A stretch of DNA of 64,000 nucleotides from Mycobacterium sp. DL (GTDB lineage: Bacteria > Actinomycetota > Actinomycetes > Mycobacteriales > Mycobacteriaceae), in contig NZ_CP155796.1 in assembly GCF_039729195.1 (NCBI RefSeq), positions 186,001 through 250,000 of the forward strand, given 5' to 3'. Shown here piece after piece: positions 1-9,774 of this stretch. The notes beneath the pieces were generated by a model, which did no database searches, was not told where the DNA came from, and saw only the letters and a program-made list of their open reading frames with translations. The translations under genes and the position numbers were made by a program. Position 1 is the first letter of the stretch. Each line of letters begins with the position of its first letter.

Positions 1-166
1 CCGCAACCCGGGTGCGCAGGCCGAGGTCGGGGCCGGGTTGGGCGCGCTCGTCGACGCAGGGTTGCGACCACCCCCGCCGGTGCGGTACCCGCTGTCGCAG
101 GGCCGCGCGGCCCTCGAGGCGCTCGCCGACGGCGCGGTGCACGGCAAGCTCGTCCTCGAACCCTGA
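1..166 (+). CDS. Zinc-type alcohol dehydrogenase / quinone oxidoreductase, C-terminal fragment
   Basis: The window opens inside this gene. The frame starting at base 2 reads about 54 codons to a TGA. The tail contains PLSQGRAALEAL and ends HGKLVLEP, the usual C-terminus of medium-chain quinone oxidoreductases: a substrate-domain helix followed by a G-K-[IV]-[VL]-L strand. The catalytic and NADPH-binding parts lie outside the window. In M. tuberculosis a quinone oxidoreductase (Rv0149) sits at the same place upstream of ptpB, which supports the call. Substrate unknown. Confidence 0.7.
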   Translation, partial: RNPGAQAEVGAGLGALVDAGLRPPPPVRYPLSQGRAALEALADGAVHGKLVLEP

Positions 167-223
167 CCCCGTGCGCCCGTTCCCGGCTGATCGGGCGGCC
201 CGGGACACCGTAGTCTCGCTGGA

Positions 224-712
224 ATGAGCACCGCGGGAATCATCCTCGTCGCGTTGGCGATCGCTGTCGGCCTGGTGGGCATCATCGTGCCGATCCTGCC
301 CGGCGCGCTTTTGGTGATCGCGGCCATCGGGGTGTGGGCGTTCGTCGAGAGCACGACGGTGTCGTGGGTGACGTTCGGCGTCGCGGCAGTGTTCTTCGGC
401 GCCGCCGAGGTCATCAAATACGTCTGGCCGGTCAAACGCATGCGCCGCGCCGAGGTGCGGACTTCCGTGCTGGTCATCGGGGCGGTGGCCGGATTCGTCG
501 GCTTCTTCGTCATTCCGGTGATCGGTCTGCTCATCGGCTTCATCGCGGGCGTGTTCGCCGCCGAACTCGCGATTCGCCGCGACGCCACCCGAGCGTGGGC
601 GTCGACGGTGCACGCCCTCAAAGGTGTCGCGCTGTCGATCGGCGTGGAGTTGACGGGTGCGCTGCTGGCGACGATCACCTGGGCGATTGGCGTGTGGGTG
701 ACCGTCGGCTGA
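224..712 (+). CDS. DUF456 family membrane protein
   Basis: A 162-aa, very hydrophobic protein with four or five likely membrane segments (about residues 5-25, 27-45, 48-66, 83-118 and 135-158). The repeated glycine-rich hairpins (GLVGIIVPILPG near the N-terminus and GFFVIPVIGLLIGF in the middle) are typical of DUF456 proteins, whose usual length is about 160 aa. The ATG follows the upstream oxidoreductase stop by 57 bp and has only a weak ribosome site. No biochemical role is known for the family. It faces away from ptpB. Confidence 0.75.
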   Translation: MSTAGIILVALAIAVGLVGIIVPILPGALLVIAAIGVWAFVESTTVSWVTFGVAAVFFGAAEVIKYVWPVKRMRRAEVRTSVLVIGAVAGFVGFFVIPVIGLLIGFIAGVFAAELAIRRDATRAWASTVHALKGVALSIGVELTGALLATITWAIGVWVTVG

Positions 713-835
713 TTGGCCTGCTCCACGCGAGATCGACGTCAGGGCTGCGAGTAGCCCCAGAAGCTCCTCATGAACAGCCCTGGTGTCGATGTGGACGCGA
801 GGGCCCGTGGCGGCACGCTACCCCCGACGCCGAAG

Positions 836-1636
836 TCACCCGTTGAGAGCCGCGCGCAACCGGCCGACGTCCGCGTCCGTCACCCCGGATGCCTCGAGAT
901 AGCCACGCAGCGAGCCGTATTCGTCGTCGAGTGTGCGCCGCGCCGTCTCCAGGTATTCCTCGCGTACGCCCAGCACCGACTCGGTCAGCCGGGCTTCGGC
1001 GAGCTCGAGCACCTCGGGCATCTCCGCCGCCCGGGCGCGCACATTGGCCAGGATGCTCTCCCGCAACTGCGGAACGGCGACGTTGCTGCGCAGGTAGTCG
1101 GCCATGATCGCGTCCCGTCCGACCCCGGCCGCCTCCAGCACGACGGCGATGGTGAAACCGGTCCGGTCCTTCCCGGCGAAGCAGTGCGCCAAGACTTTTC
1201 GCTCCGAGCCCAGCAGCGTGACCACCCGGTGCACGGCCTGGCGCGCCAGCGGTGCGGCTGCGATGCGCCCGTACTCCTCGGTCATGTACCGCGCCGCTGC
1301 GTCACCGACCGACTCGTCGGACGGCTTCTCGGTCATCATCCGCTGGAAGGCGTACTCGTGCGGGGCCTCGCCGTCGGAGACCGAGGTCTCGACGAACGGC
1401 AGATGGTGGATGTCCACCCCGGCAGGCACCAATCCGGCGCCGTGCTTCTCGAGTTCGCGCAGCGTCCGCAGGTCGGCGACATCGGTGACGCCGTAACCGG
1501 CCAGCGCACTGCGCCCGTCGTCGTCGAGCTTGGACAACTCGCTGGCCCGGAAGAACCGACCGGGCGCGATGCCCGTCTGCTCGGAGACGTCGCGGAAGTT
1601 CCACGCACCCGACAGTTCGTCGCCGACGGAGACCAC
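836..1636 (-). CDS. ptpB: PtpB-type tyrosine/lipid phosphatase
   Basis: A 266-aa phosphatase strongly resembling M. tuberculosis PtpB (Rv0153c), a protein tyrosine and phosphoinositide phosphatase that is secreted and acts on host signalling in that species. The active-site P-loop HCFAGKDRTGF is intact with Cys about residue 152. The GAWNFRD motif near the N-terminus and ITDVADLR-like and DYLRSN motifs are also present. The GTG start overlaps the fadE2 stop by one base (TAGTG on the minus strand), so the two genes are translationally coupled. Reading further upstream in the same frame would run antisense-free into fadE2 coding sequence and was rejected. In an environmental species the natural substrate is uncertain. 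Confidence 0.88.
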   Translation of the reverse strand: MVSVGDELSGAWNFRDVSEQTGIAPGRFFRASELSKLDDDGRSALAGYGVTDVADLRTLRELEKHGAGLVPAGVDIHHLPFVETSVSDGEAPHEYAFQRMMTEKPSDESVGDAAARYMTEEYGRIAAAPLARQAVHRVVTLLGSERKVLAHCFAGKDRTGFTIAVVLEAAGVGRDAIMADYLRSNVAVPQLRESILANVRARAAEMPEVLELAEARLTESVLGVREEYLETARRTLDDEYGSLRGYLEASGVTDADVGRLRAALNG

Positions 1637-2877
1637 TACTTCGTCACCGCCGTGGCGAAAGCGGACTTCTCCCTGCCGAGTTCGGCGCGGGCGATCGTGC
1701 GCATGTGCACCTCGTCGGGCCCGTCGAACAGCCGCATCGCCCGGTGCCACCCGTACAACCGGGCCAGCGGCACGTCGTCGCAGATCCCCGCCCCGCCGTG
1801 CACCTGGATAGCCCGGTCCAGCACGTCGCACGCCATCTGCGGTGCGACCGCCTTGATCTGGGCCACCTGCAGCCTCGCCTCGGGACTCTTGTTGCCGTGC
1901 TGGTCGATGGTCCACGCCGCCTTGTGACACAGCAGCCGGGTCTGATCGATCTCGTTGCGCGACAAAGCGATCTGCTGCTGCACCACGCCCTGCTCGGCCA
2001 ACGGCTTGCCGAACGCGATGCGCGTCTGCACCCGGTCGATCATCAGTGCCATCGCCCGCTCGGCCACCCCTATCGCACGCATGCAGTGGTGAATGCGGCC
2101 CGGACCCAGGCGGGCCTGGGCGATCGCGAACCCGCTGCCTTCTTCGTGCAGCAGGTTCGACACCGGCACCCGCACGTTGTCGAAGCTGACCTCGCAGTGC
2201 CCGTGCTGGTCCTGCCAGCCGAACACCGGCAGCGACCGCTCGATCGACACCCCGGGTGTATCAACGGGAACCAGGATCATCGACTGCTGCTGGTGGCTGG
2301 CAGCGTCGGGATTGGTCCGGCCCATCACGATCAGGATCTTGCAGCGCGGGTCCGCCGCCCCCGAGATCCACCACTTGCGGCCGTTGATGACATAGTCGTC
2401 GCCGTCGCGCAGCATCGTCGTCTCGATGTTGCGGGCATCCGACGACGCCACCGCGGGTTCGGTCATCGCGAATGCACTGCGGATCTCTCCGTTGAGCAAA
2501 GGTTCGAGCCACTGCTTGGACTGCTCCTCGGTGGCGAACAGATGCAGTGTCTCCATGTTCCCGGTGTCGGGCGCCGCGCAGTTGAGTGCCTCGGGAGCGA
2601 TCTCCATGCTCCAGCCGCTCAGCTCCGCCAGTGGCGCGTACTCCAGGTTGCTCAGCCCTGACTCCGACGGCAGGAACAGGTTCCACAGACCCTGTTCCCT
2701 GGCCAGTTTCTTGAGGTCCTCGACCACCGGCGGCACCGTGTGGTCGTTCTGCCCCTTCTCATGCCGGTAGGCCTCGTAAGACGCTTCGGCGGGAAACACG
2801 TGCTCGGTCATGAAGGCGCTCAGCCGGTCGTAGTAGTCCTGCCCTTTGGCCGACATCGCGAAGTCCATGCCCGTCAC
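1636..2877 (-). CDS. fadE2: Acyl-CoA dehydrogenase, FadE2-like
   Basis: A 413-aa flavoprotein of the acyl-CoA dehydrogenase family, expected to oxidise acyl-CoA to trans-2-enoyl-CoA in the cytoplasm. Features in order: an N-terminal helical domain, the FAD-contact stretch FAMTEPAVASSDA (about residue 155), the middle beta domain with INGRKWWISGA, and the C-terminal helical domain with QVHGGAGI and GPDEVHMRTIA. Size and gene pairing match fadE2 (Rv0154c) directly upstream of ptpB in M. tuberculosis. It lies 43 bp downstream of pntB on the same strand and may share its transcript. Chain-length preference cannot be read from sequence. Confidence 0.85.
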   Translation of the reverse strand: MTGMDFAMSAKGQDYYDRLSAFMTEHVFPAEASYEAYRHEKGQNDHTVPPVVEDLKKLAREQGLWNLFLPSESGLSNLEYAPLAELSGWSMEIAPEALNCAAPDTGNMETLHLFATEEQSKQWLEPLLNGEIRSAFAMTEPAVASSDARNIETTMLRDGDDYVINGRKWWISGAADPRCKILIVMGRTNPDAASHQQQSMILVPVDTPGVSIERSLPVFGWQDQHGHCEVSFDNVRVPVSNLLHEEGSGFAIAQARLGPGRIHHCMRAIGVAERAMALMIDRVQTRIAFGKPLAEQGVVQQQIALSRNEIDQTRLLCHKAAWTIDQHGNKSPEARLQVAQIKAVAPQMACDVLDRAIQVHGGAGICDDVPLARLYGWHRAMRLFDGPDEVHMRTIARAELGREKSAFATAVTK

Positions 2878-2920
2878 GATATGACACGCGTAAAAAACTG
2901 CCCTCTCCGGGCACAGTCGG

Positions 2921-4360
2921 CTATACGTGCTCGCCGACCGAGAGCGCCGCGTTGATCGCGTCGACGCGGTCCTTGGCGTCGCCGAACAGCATCTGGGTGT
3001 TCTCCCGGAAGAACAGCGGGTTCTGCACGCCGGCGTAGCCCGAGGCCATGGACCGTTTGAACACGATGACGTTCTCGGCGTTCCACACCGTCAGCACCGG
3101 CATGCCGGCGATCGGGCTCGACGGGTCTTCGGAGGCCGCCGGGTTGACGGTGTCGTTGGCGCCGATCACCAGCACGACGGACGTGCCGTCGAAGTCGTCG
3201 TTGATCTCGTCCATCTCGAGGACGATGTCGTAGGGCACCTTGGCCTCGGCGAGCAGCACGTTCATGTGGCCGGGCAGGCGTCCGGCGACGGGATGGATTC
3301 CGAATCGGACGTCGACGCCGCGTTCACGCAGTTTGCGGGTCAGGTCGGCCACGCCGTACTGAGCTTGGGCGACGGCCATCCCGTAGCCCGGGGTGATGAT
3401 CACCGAACTGGCCGAGCTGAGCAGCTCAGCGACACCGTCGGCGTTGATCTCGCGGTGCTCGCCGTAATCCTTGTCCTCGGCCGGGCCCGCTTCGATTCCG
3501 AAGCCGCCGGCGATGACCGAGATGAAGGATCGGTTCATCGCCTTGCACATGATGTAGGACAGGTAGGCACCGGAGGAGCCGACCAGCGCGCCGGTGATGA
3601 TCAGCAGGTCGTTGCCCAGCAGGAAGCCCGAAGCCGCTGCGGCCCAGCCGGAATAGCTGTTGAGCATCGACACCACGACCGGCATGTCGCCGCCGCCGAT
3701 CGAGGCCACCAGATGCCAGCCGAGCAGCAGCGCCAGCACGGTGACCACGATGAGCAGCCACAGCGTCGGGTTGATGACGAACCAGACCGTGAGCGCGAAG
3801 AAGACCACCAGCGCGCCGACGTTGAGCATGTTCTTGCCGGGCAGCATCATCGGCGCCGAGTTGATCCGGGCGGAGAGCTTGAGGTTGGCGACGATGGATC
3901 CGGTGAAGGTCACCGCACCGATGAAGACGCCGATGAAGACCTCGGCCGAGTGGATGCCGAGCATGCCCTCCCGGGCGAGTTGTAGGGCCTCGGCGCCGGC
4001 GGGATCGGCCTCGACGTGCAGGTAGCCGTTCCAGCCGACCAGCACGGCGGCCAGTCCCACGAACGAGTGCAGCAGCGCGATCAACTCGGGCATGCCCGTC
4101 ATCTCGACGATCTTCGCCCGCCACAGCCCGATCACCGCTCCGATGACCATGGCGACGATCAGCAGCGCCAGACCGAGGGGTTCGATGTCGCGGGCCAGCG
4201 CCAGCGCAATGGTCGCGATCAGCGCGACGGCCATCCCGGCGATACCGAAACTACTACCGGCCTTGGATGTTTCGTGCTTGGACAGCCCGGCAAGCGCCAG
4301 GATGAACAGCAGGGCCGCGACGACGTAGGCCGCGGTGGCGGTGTTTTCCAGCGTAAGCAT
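2921..4360 (-). CDS. pntB: NAD(P) transhydrogenase subunit beta
   Basis: A 479-aa membrane subunit of proton-translocating transhydrogenase (NADH + NADP+ + H+out to NAD+ + NADPH + H+in). The N-terminal two thirds form about nine membrane helices (domain II). The C-terminal NADP(H)-binding domain III contains [32 protein letters not shown], split here by its neighbours, and [12 protein letters not shown], all hallmark motifs. The start lies 3 bp after the pntA stop, so the two genes form an operon. In M. tuberculosis the pnt genes point away from fadE2. Here they point towards it. Confidence 0.93.
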   Translation of the reverse strand: MLTLENTATAAYVVAALLFILALAGLSKHETSKAGSSFGIAGMAVALIATIALALARDIEPLGLALLIVAMVIGAVIGLWRAKIVEMTGMPELIALLHSFVGLAAVLVGWNGYLHVEADPAGAEALQLAREGMLGIHSAEVFIGVFIGAVTFTGSIVANLKLSARINSAPMMLPGKNMLNVGALVVFFALTVWFVINPTLWLLIVVTVLALLLGWHLVASIGGGDMPVVVSMLNSYSGWAAAASGFLLGNDLLIITGALVGSSGAYLSYIMCKAMNRSFISVIAGGFGIEAGPAEDKDYGEHREINADGVAELLSSASSVIITPGYGMAVAQAQYGVADLTRKLRERGVDVRFGIHPVAGRLPGHMNVLLAEAKVPYDIVLEMDEINDDFDGTSVVLVIGANDTVNPAASEDPSSPIAGMPVLTVWNAENVIVFKRSMASGYAGVQNPLFFRENTQMLFGDAKDRVDAINAALSVGEHV

Positions 4361-4363
4361 GGG

Positions 4364-5896
4364 TCAGCTCCTCGAGAACATGGACAACATGCGGCGCGTC
4401 ACCGCGAAGCCGCCGAAGACGTTGATGCTGGCGAGCAGGATCGCCACGAAGGCGATCCCGGTGATGATGTTGTTGCCGTGCCCGATCTGCAGCAGGGCGC
4501 CGACGACGATGATCCCGGAGATCGCGTTGGTCACCGACATCAGCGGAGTGTGCAGCGCGTGATGGACGTTGCCGATCACGTAGTAGCCGATGACGATCGC
4601 CAGCGCGAAGACCATCAGGTGGAACTGCAGTGCCGCCGGTGAGAGCGCGATCAGGGCGAACAGTGCCGCCGCGACGGCGAAGGTCACTCCCAGGCGGCGC
4701 CCGGTCGACATCGGCTTCTTGGCCGGTTTCGCCTCAACGGGCTCAGCGGCCTTCGCAGCGGGCGCGGCTGACACCTGCACCGGGGGCGGCGGCCAGGTGA
4801 GCGCACCGTCGCGCACCACGGTCACCGAGCGCTGCACCACGTCGTCGAAATCGAGGGTGAGCTGCCCGTCTTTCTCCGGAGTCAGCAGCTTCAGCAGGTT
4901 GACCAGGTTGGTGCCGTAGAGCTGCGATGCCGTGGCGGGCAGTCGGCCGGCCAGGTCGGTGTAGCCGATGATCGTCACTCCGTTGTCGGTGACGACGGCC
5001 TGGTCCTTGACGGTGCCCTCGACGTTGCCGCCGTTGGCCGCCGCCATGTCGACGATGACGCTGCCGGACTTCATCGAGGCCACCATGTCGGCGGTGATGA
5101 TCCGCGGCGCTGGCCTTCCGGGGATCAGCGCAGTCGTGACGATGATGTCGACGTCCTTGGCCTGCTCGGCGTACAGCGCCGCTTCGCGGACCTTGTAGTC
5201 GTCGCCCATCTCCTTGGCGTAGCCGGTCGCCGACACCTCGGCCGCTTCCGGATCGACGTAGAGGTACTCCCCGCCGAGCGATTTGACCTGATCGGCGACC
5301 TCGGGCCGGGGGTCGGTGGCACGCACGATGGCGCCCATGCTGCCGGCCGCGCCGATCGCGGCGAGTCCGGCGACACCCGCGCCGACGACGAGCACCTTGG
5401 CCGGCGGTACCTTGCCGGCCGCGGTGACCTGTCCGGTGAAGAACCTGCCGAACCGGTGGGCCGCCTCGACCACCGCGCGGTAACCGGCGATGTTGGCCAT
5501 CGACGACAGCACGTCCATCGACTGCGCCCGCGAGATACGCGGAACCGCATCCATCGCCAACACGGTGATCGGCCGCGAGGACAGCTCCTCGACGAGTTCG
5601 GGCTTCAACGCCGGCGAGATCAGGCCGATCACGGTCGCGCCGTCACGCAGAGCGAGGATCTCCGAGCTGTTCGGAGCGTTGACCTTGAACACCACGTCCG
5701 CAGACCAGACCTGCTCAGCTGCTCCGATGCCCGCGCCGGCCTCGGTGAACGCGTCGTCGGTGAACGTCGATGCGGCTCCCGCGCCGGACTCCACCACCAC
5801 GTCGTAGCCGAGCTTGATGAGTTGCCCCACCGTCTGTGGGGTGGCGGCAACGCGCGTTTCACCAGGCAGGGACTCTTTCGGTATCCCGATGATCAT
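4364..5896 (-). CDS. pntA: NAD(P) transhydrogenase subunit alpha, fused PntAa-PntAb form
   Basis: A 510-aa protein. Residues 1 to about 375 form the NAD(H)-binding domain I of the alanine-dehydrogenase/PNT type, with the start [15 protein letters not shown], the nucleotide fold [15 protein letters not shown] and the YTDLAGRLP loop. A proline/alanine-rich linker follows (about 380-405). Three or four membrane helices close the protein (about 410-505). The length equals E. coli PntA, whereas M. tuberculosis encodes the two halves as separate genes (Rv0155, Rv0156). It is the first gene of the pntA-pntB unit, and its promoter should lie in the 236-bp gap shared with the divergent dehydrogenase gene. 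Confidence 0.93.
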   Translation of the reverse strand: MIIGIPKESLPGETRVAATPQTVGQLIKLGYDVVVESGAGAASTFTDDAFTEAGAGIGAAEQVWSADVVFKVNAPNSSEILALRDGATVIGLISPALKPELVEELSSRPITVLAMDAVPRISRAQSMDVLSSMANIAGYRAVVEAAHRFGRFFTGQVTAAGKVPPAKVLVVGAGVAGLAAIGAAGSMGAIVRATDPRPEVADQVKSLGGEYLYVDPEAAEVSATGYAKEMGDDYKVREAALYAEQAKDVDIIVTTALIPGRPAPRIITADMVASMKSGSVIVDMAAANGGNVEGTVKDQAVVTDNGVTIIGYTDLAGRLPATASQLYGTNLVNLLKLLTPEKDGQLTLDFDDVVQRSVTVVRDGALTWPPPPVQVSAAPAAKAAEPVEAKPAKKPMSTGRRLGVTFAVAAALFALIALSPAALQFHLMVFALAIVIGYYVIGNVHHALHTPLMSVTNAISGIIVVGALLQIGHGNNIITGIAFVAILLASINVFGGFAVTRRMLSMFSRS

Positions 5897-6132
5897 CGAT
5901 GTCGATCCGATCTAGGCTTCGCTCACGGTGCAGTCGGACGCGCGGAGGCGCTCCGACACAGCTCGTCATTGGACGGGTGGAATACGTCAGTGTAAGAGTT
6001 CGCCGGACTCGCGGTAACGCCTGGAGGGCGCAAGCCCCACTGGACGTGACGGATGGACGCTGACGTGTAAACCGTCGGGCCCGCTTGGAAATGCCAGTTG
6101 ACGGGCGTCAAGCGAAGGCTACGGTAACGCGC

Positions 6133-7221
6133 ATGCCCGTCACCACCGCCGCGCTGTCCTATGCGCACCAGGGTCCGTTTGTCCTCGCCGACGTCGAGGT
6201 GGACGACCCGGCGCCGGGCGAGATTCTCGTGCGGATCGAGGCATCCGGCATCTGCCATACCGATCTGGTGAATCGTGTTGCGGGAAAATCGGATCGGCCG
6301 GTGCTGCTGGGACACGAGGGTGCGGGTGTCGTCGAAACGGTCGGTCCCGAGGTCACCTCGGTTCGACCCGGCGATCGCGTGGTGCTCACGTTCCGGCACT
6401 GCGGCGCCTGTCCGAACTGCGAGGCAGGGCGGCCCGCATACTGCCGGAAAGCCGCCCGGCTGAACAACTTCGGTGCCCGCGCTGACGGTTCCGCCCGAGT
6501 GACTGTGGCCGGGCGGGTGGTGCTCGACGGATTCTTCGGACAGTCCAGCCTGGCGGGCTATGCGCTGACCCACGCCGACAACACCGTTGTCGTGGACCCC
6601 GACACCGACCCGGTGATCGCCGCGCCGCTGGGATGTGGTTTCCAGACCGGCGCCGGTGCGGTGCTCAATGTTCTTCGCCCCCGGCCTGACAGCGCGCTCG
6701 TGGTCTTCGGCGCGGGTGCAGTCGGTTTGGCGGGAGTGTTGGCTGCACGTGCCGTCGATGTCGCGACGGTGATCGTGGTCGAGCCGTCAGCTGTGCGTCG
6801 GGCATTGGCCGAAAGCCTTGGTGTGAGTGCCGCGCTCGACCCCGCCGACGATCCCGTCGGCGCCATCCGCACACTCACCGGCGGGGGAGCGGATTGCGCA
6901 TTGGACACCACCGGACGTCCGTCGGTGCTCGCCGACGCCGTCGCCGCGCTGGCGGTCGGTGGAGCCGCGGTGGCCGTGGGGCTCGGCACCGGCGTGCCCG
7001 ACATCGACATCCGCGACCTCGTCATGCGAGGCAAGAGTGTGCACGGATGCCTCGAAGGTGACTCGATCCCAGCCACTTTCATTCCGTACCTGCTGGAGTT
7101 GCACGCCGGCGGCCGCTTCCCGATCGAGCGGCTCGTCACGGCGTTCCCGTACCGCGACGTCAATGCCACCCTCCAACAACAACACTCCGGTGAGGTGATC
7201 AAACCGGTGCTGACGTGGTGA
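6133..7221 (+). CDS. Zinc-dependent medium-chain alcohol dehydrogenase (aryl/benzyl-alcohol type)
   Basis: A 362-aa NAD(P)-dependent dehydrogenase. It has the catalytic-zinc ligands Cys in SGICHTD and His-Glu in GHEGAG, and the four structural-zinc cysteines in CGACPNCEAGRPAYC (about residues 88-102). The nucleotide fold reads VFGAGAVGLAG. The order of motifs and FQTGAGAV suggest the benzyl/aryl-alcohol branch. An ATG 48 bp upstream (6085) is also open. I prefer 6133 because the protein then begins just before the conserved first strand and has the family's usual length. It is divergent from pntA and may relate to adhE1 (Rv0162c), but the strand differs. Confidence 0.82.
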   Translation: MPVTTAALSYAHQGPFVLADVEVDDPAPGEILVRIEASGICHTDLVNRVAGKSDRPVLLGHEGAGVVETVGPEVTSVRPGDRVVLTFRHCGACPNCEAGRPAYCRKAARLNNFGARADGSARVTVAGRVVLDGFFGQSSLAGYALTHADNTVVVDPDTDPVIAAPLGCGFQTGAGAVLNVLRPRPDSALVVFGAGAVGLAGVLAARAVDVATVIVVEPSAVRRALAESLGVSAALDPADDPVGAIRTLTGGGADCALDTTGRPSVLADAVAALAVGGAAVAVGLGTGVPDIDIRDLVMRGKSVHGCLEGDSIPATFIPYLLELHAGGRFPIERLVTAFPYRDVNATLQQQHSGEVIKPVLTW

Positions 7222-7244
7222 CGTGGTGACCTGGTGACGTGGTG
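7213..7244. repeat. Four tandem copies of an 8-bp unit at the end of the dehydrogenase gene
   Basis: ACGTGGTG occurs at 7213-7220, 7221-7228 and 7237-7244, with one variant copy (ACCTGGTG) at 7229-7236. The dehydrogenase stop codon lies within the first two copies, so most of the array is non-coding. Such short arrays vary in copy number by replication slippage. No regulatory role is evident. Confidence 0.85.
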
Positions 7245-7311
7245 GCGCGACTTTAACTCGGGCTGATCCAAGGCCTTCCGGCATCGTGACGTCTCCGTCA
7301 ATGTCTTCCGG

Positions 7312-8181
7312 GTGTCCGTCTTTGTCGATATCGCACCCGACGACGCCGTCTCGTCGGCTCCGACCGGTATCCCACGCGTCACCCAGAGTCCCTGGCGTGG
7401 CCGTCTGACGCGTGCTGTGCTGCCGCTGCTCTCCGTCGTCGTGTTCGGCGGACTGTGGCAACTCGCGGCAGCCAGCGGGGTCTGGAATCAGACTTTCGTG
7501 CCTTACCCGGCGACGGTGTGGAACGCCTTCGTCGACGTCTCAACCACTCACGACGGGGTGCGCGGCTACGCGGGCTATCTGTTGTGGGAGCACCTCTACA
7601 TGACCTTGCGCCGGGTGTTCGTCGGTGTGGTCATCGGCGTGGCGCTCGGAGTGCTGCTCGGGCTGGTCATGGGGTCCGTCAGCTGGGTTCGCAGCGTGCT
7701 CGAACCGTGGTTGACGTTCCTGCGCGCGCTGCCACCTCTGGCGTACTTCTTCCTGCTGGTCATCTGGCTGGGCATCGACGAGGCACCGAAGATCACGCTG
7801 CTCGCGCTGGCCGCACTACCCCCGGCGGCGGTGGCGACCACGGCTGCGGTGGTGGCTGCGCCGGTCGGATTGCAGGAAGCGGCAAGGGCTCTCGGCGCGT
7901 CACGCAGGGAGGTCATCCGCGACGTCGTGATCCCGTCGGCACTACCGGAGACGTTCACCGGTATCCGCCTCGCGGTGGGTATGGCCTATTCGTCGGTGGT
8001 GGCAGCCGAACTGTTCAACGGCATCCCCGGAATCGGCGGCCTGGTGAAGGACGCAAGCAACTACAACAACACCCCCGTCGTCCTGGTCGGCATCTTCGCC
8101 ATCGGGTTCTCCGGGCTGGTCATCGACGCAGTACTTCGCGCCATCGAGCGGCGCGCAGCCCCCTGGAGAGGAAAGATATGA
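7312..8181 (+). CDS. ABC transporter permease, nitrate/sulfonate/taurine type
   Basis: A 289-aa inner-membrane permease with about six membrane helices (starting near residues 31, 103, 135, 160, 220 and 255). The cytoplasmic coupling loop EAARALGASRREVIRDVVIPSALPE (written here as EAARALGASRREV then IRDVVIPSALPE) is the EAA motif of the BPD_transp_1 family. The best family fit is SsuC/TauC, which serve sulfonate, taurine or nitrate uptake. The GTG start is chosen because translation begins just before the first hydrophobic segment after a short cytoplasmic tail. The stop overlaps the next gene's ATG (ATGA). Partners are the binding protein and the interrupted ATPase downstream. Confidence 0.85.
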   Translation: MSVFVDIAPDDAVSSAPTGIPRVTQSPWRGRLTRAVLPLLSVVVFGGLWQLAAASGVWNQTFVPYPATVWNAFVDVSTTHDGVRGYAGYLLWEHLYMTLRRVFVGVVIGVALGVLLGLVMGSVSWVRSVLEPWLTFLRALPPLAYFFLLVIWLGIDEAPKITLLALAALPPAAVATTAAVVAAPVGLQEAARALGASRREVIRDVVIPSALPETFTGIRLAVGMAYSSVVAAELFNGIPGIGGLVKDASNYNNTPVVLVGIFAIGFSGLVIDAVLRAIERRAAPWRGKI

Positions 8182-9206
8182 AGCTGAAAGCTCTTCTTGC
8201 CGCGTTTGCCGTGGCCACGTTGTCTCTGGCCGGTTGCGCCGTCGACAACTCGGGACAGCAGGCGGACAAGCCGACGATCCGGCTGGCCTACCAGACCTTC
8301 CCGAGTGGCGACCTGATCGTCAAGCACAACCGGTGGCTCGAAGATGCCCTGCCCGACTACAACATCAAGTGGACGAAGTTCGATTCGGGCGCCGATGTCA
8401 ACACCGCGTTCATCGCCGGGGAGCTCGACTTCGGGGCTCTCGGATCCAGCCCGGTGGCCCGCGGTCTGTCTGCCCCGCTGAACATTCCGTACCAGGTGGC
8501 GTTCGTCCTGGACGTGGCCGGCGACAACGAGGCGCTCGTGGCGCGGGACGGTTCCGGCTTGGACACGGTCGACCAGCTGAGGGGCAAGCGCATCGGCACG
8601 CCGTTCGCGTCTACCGCGCACTACAGCGTGCTTGCTGCGCTGAGCCAGAACGGTCTGTCCGCCAACGACGTTCAGCTCGTCGATCTGCAGCCGCAAGCGA
8701 TTCTCGCCGCATGGGAGCGCGGCGACATCGACGCGGCCTACACCTGGTTGCCTACGCTGGATCAGTTGCGGGAGTCGGGTACGGATCTGATCACCAGCCG
8801 TCAGCTGGCCCAGGACGGTAAGCCCACTCTCGATCTGGGTGTGGTGTCCAGCGAGTTCGCCGCGGCGAACCCGGAGGTCGTGGACATCTGGCGCCAGCAG
8901 GAAGCCCGCGCGTTGCGGCTCATCAACGATGACCCGGAGACTGCGGCCACGGCGATCTCCGCCGAGATCGGCCTGACGCCTGAGCAGGTCGCCGGACAGC
9001 TGAAGCAGGGCGTCTACCTGACTCCCGAGGAGGTGGCGTCACCGGAATGGCTGGGCAGCGACGGAAACCCGGGCAACATCGCGGTGAACCTGCAGAGCGC
9101 CTCGCAGTTCCTGGCCGACCAGCAGCAGATTCCGCAGGCGGCGCCGCTGCAGACCTTCCAGGATGCGATCTTTACGAAGGGCCTTCCCGGTGTCCTCGAC
9201 CAGTGA
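8178..9206 (+). CDS. ABC transporter substrate-binding lipoprotein, taurine/sulfonate type
   Basis: A 342-aa exported lipoprotein. It has a basic start (MKLKALL), a hydrophobic stretch and the lipobox LAGC with the lipidated Cys near residue 20. The mature part follows the SsuA/TauA pattern: the opening strand IRLAYQTFPSGDL, the LDFGALGSSP turn, LRGKRIGTPFAS and AWERGDIDAAYTWLP. The start ATG overlaps the permease stop by four bases, so the two are coupled. The ligand is probably an aliphatic sulfonate or taurine, but nitrate or another small anion cannot be excluded. With the ATPase gene broken, this protein may now bind without supporting transport. Confidence 0.85.
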   Translation: MKLKALLAAFAVATLSLAGCAVDNSGQQADKPTIRLAYQTFPSGDLIVKHNRWLEDALPDYNIKWTKFDSGADVNTAFIAGELDFGALGSSPVARGLSAPLNIPYQVAFVLDVAGDNEALVARDGSGLDTVDQLRGKRIGTPFASTAHYSVLAALSQNGLSANDVQLVDLQPQAILAAWERGDIDAAYTWLPTLDQLRESGTDLITSRQLAQDGKPTLDLGVVSSEFAAANPEVVDIWRQQEARALRLINDDPETAATAISAEIGLTPEQVAGQLKQGVYLTPEEVASPEWLGSDGNPGNIAVNLQSASQFLADQQQIPQAAPLQTFQDAIFTKGLPGVLDQ

Positions 9207-9722
9207 CGTCAAAGACGCTGTGTCACAGCGTAATAACGGAGGCATCCGCATCGAGTCGGTGTCGCACAGTTACGGGAGGGGACGCGACGAGGTCACCGCA
9301 CTCGGACCGGTGGACCTGACCGTCGAGCCGGGCTCGTTCCTGGTGCTCGTCGGTGCGTCGGGTTGCGGCAAGAGCACGCTGCTCCGACTGCTCGCAGGGT
9401 TCGAAGAGCCGAGCGAGGGCTCGGTTCAGATCGCCGGCGGCCCGCCCACCCCGGGCGTCACCGCCGGGGTGGTGTTCCAGCAGCCGAGGCTGTTTCCGTG
9501 GCGCACTGTGGGAGGCAATGTCGACCTCGCGCTGAAGTACGCCGACGTTCCCAGGGAGAAGCGGGCCGAGCGTCGCGATCAGCTACTCGATCGGGTAGGC
9601 CTCTCGGGAACCGCGGACCGTCGCATCTGGGAGATCAGCGGCGGACAACAGCAACGGGTCGCGATCGCCCGGGCGCTGGCCGCCGAGACCCCGCTGTTCT
9701 TGCTCGACGAGCCGTTCGCTGC

Positions 9723-9728
9723 GCTAGA
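9723..9728. repeat. Left target-site duplication (GCTAGA)
   Basis: GCTAGA directly precedes the IS and is repeated at 10820-10825 directly after it. The uninterrupted ATPase frame needs only one copy, which fixes the duplication at 6 bp or consistent with it. Confidence 0.9.
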
Positions 9729-9774
9729 TGTACCGACCACGGACGTTAGGGACGGCGTGGCGTGGTGACATGAA

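Noticed and set aside
770..1927. A 385-aa plus-strand frame opposite ptpB
   Set aside because: PtpB has an intact catalytic loop on the other strand, while this frame shows no family features.
6085..6132. Upstream ATG extending the zinc alcohol dehydrogenase by 16 residues
   Set aside because: The extra residues are unlike the family and the Shine-Dalgarno spacing is too short. I start the gene at 6133.
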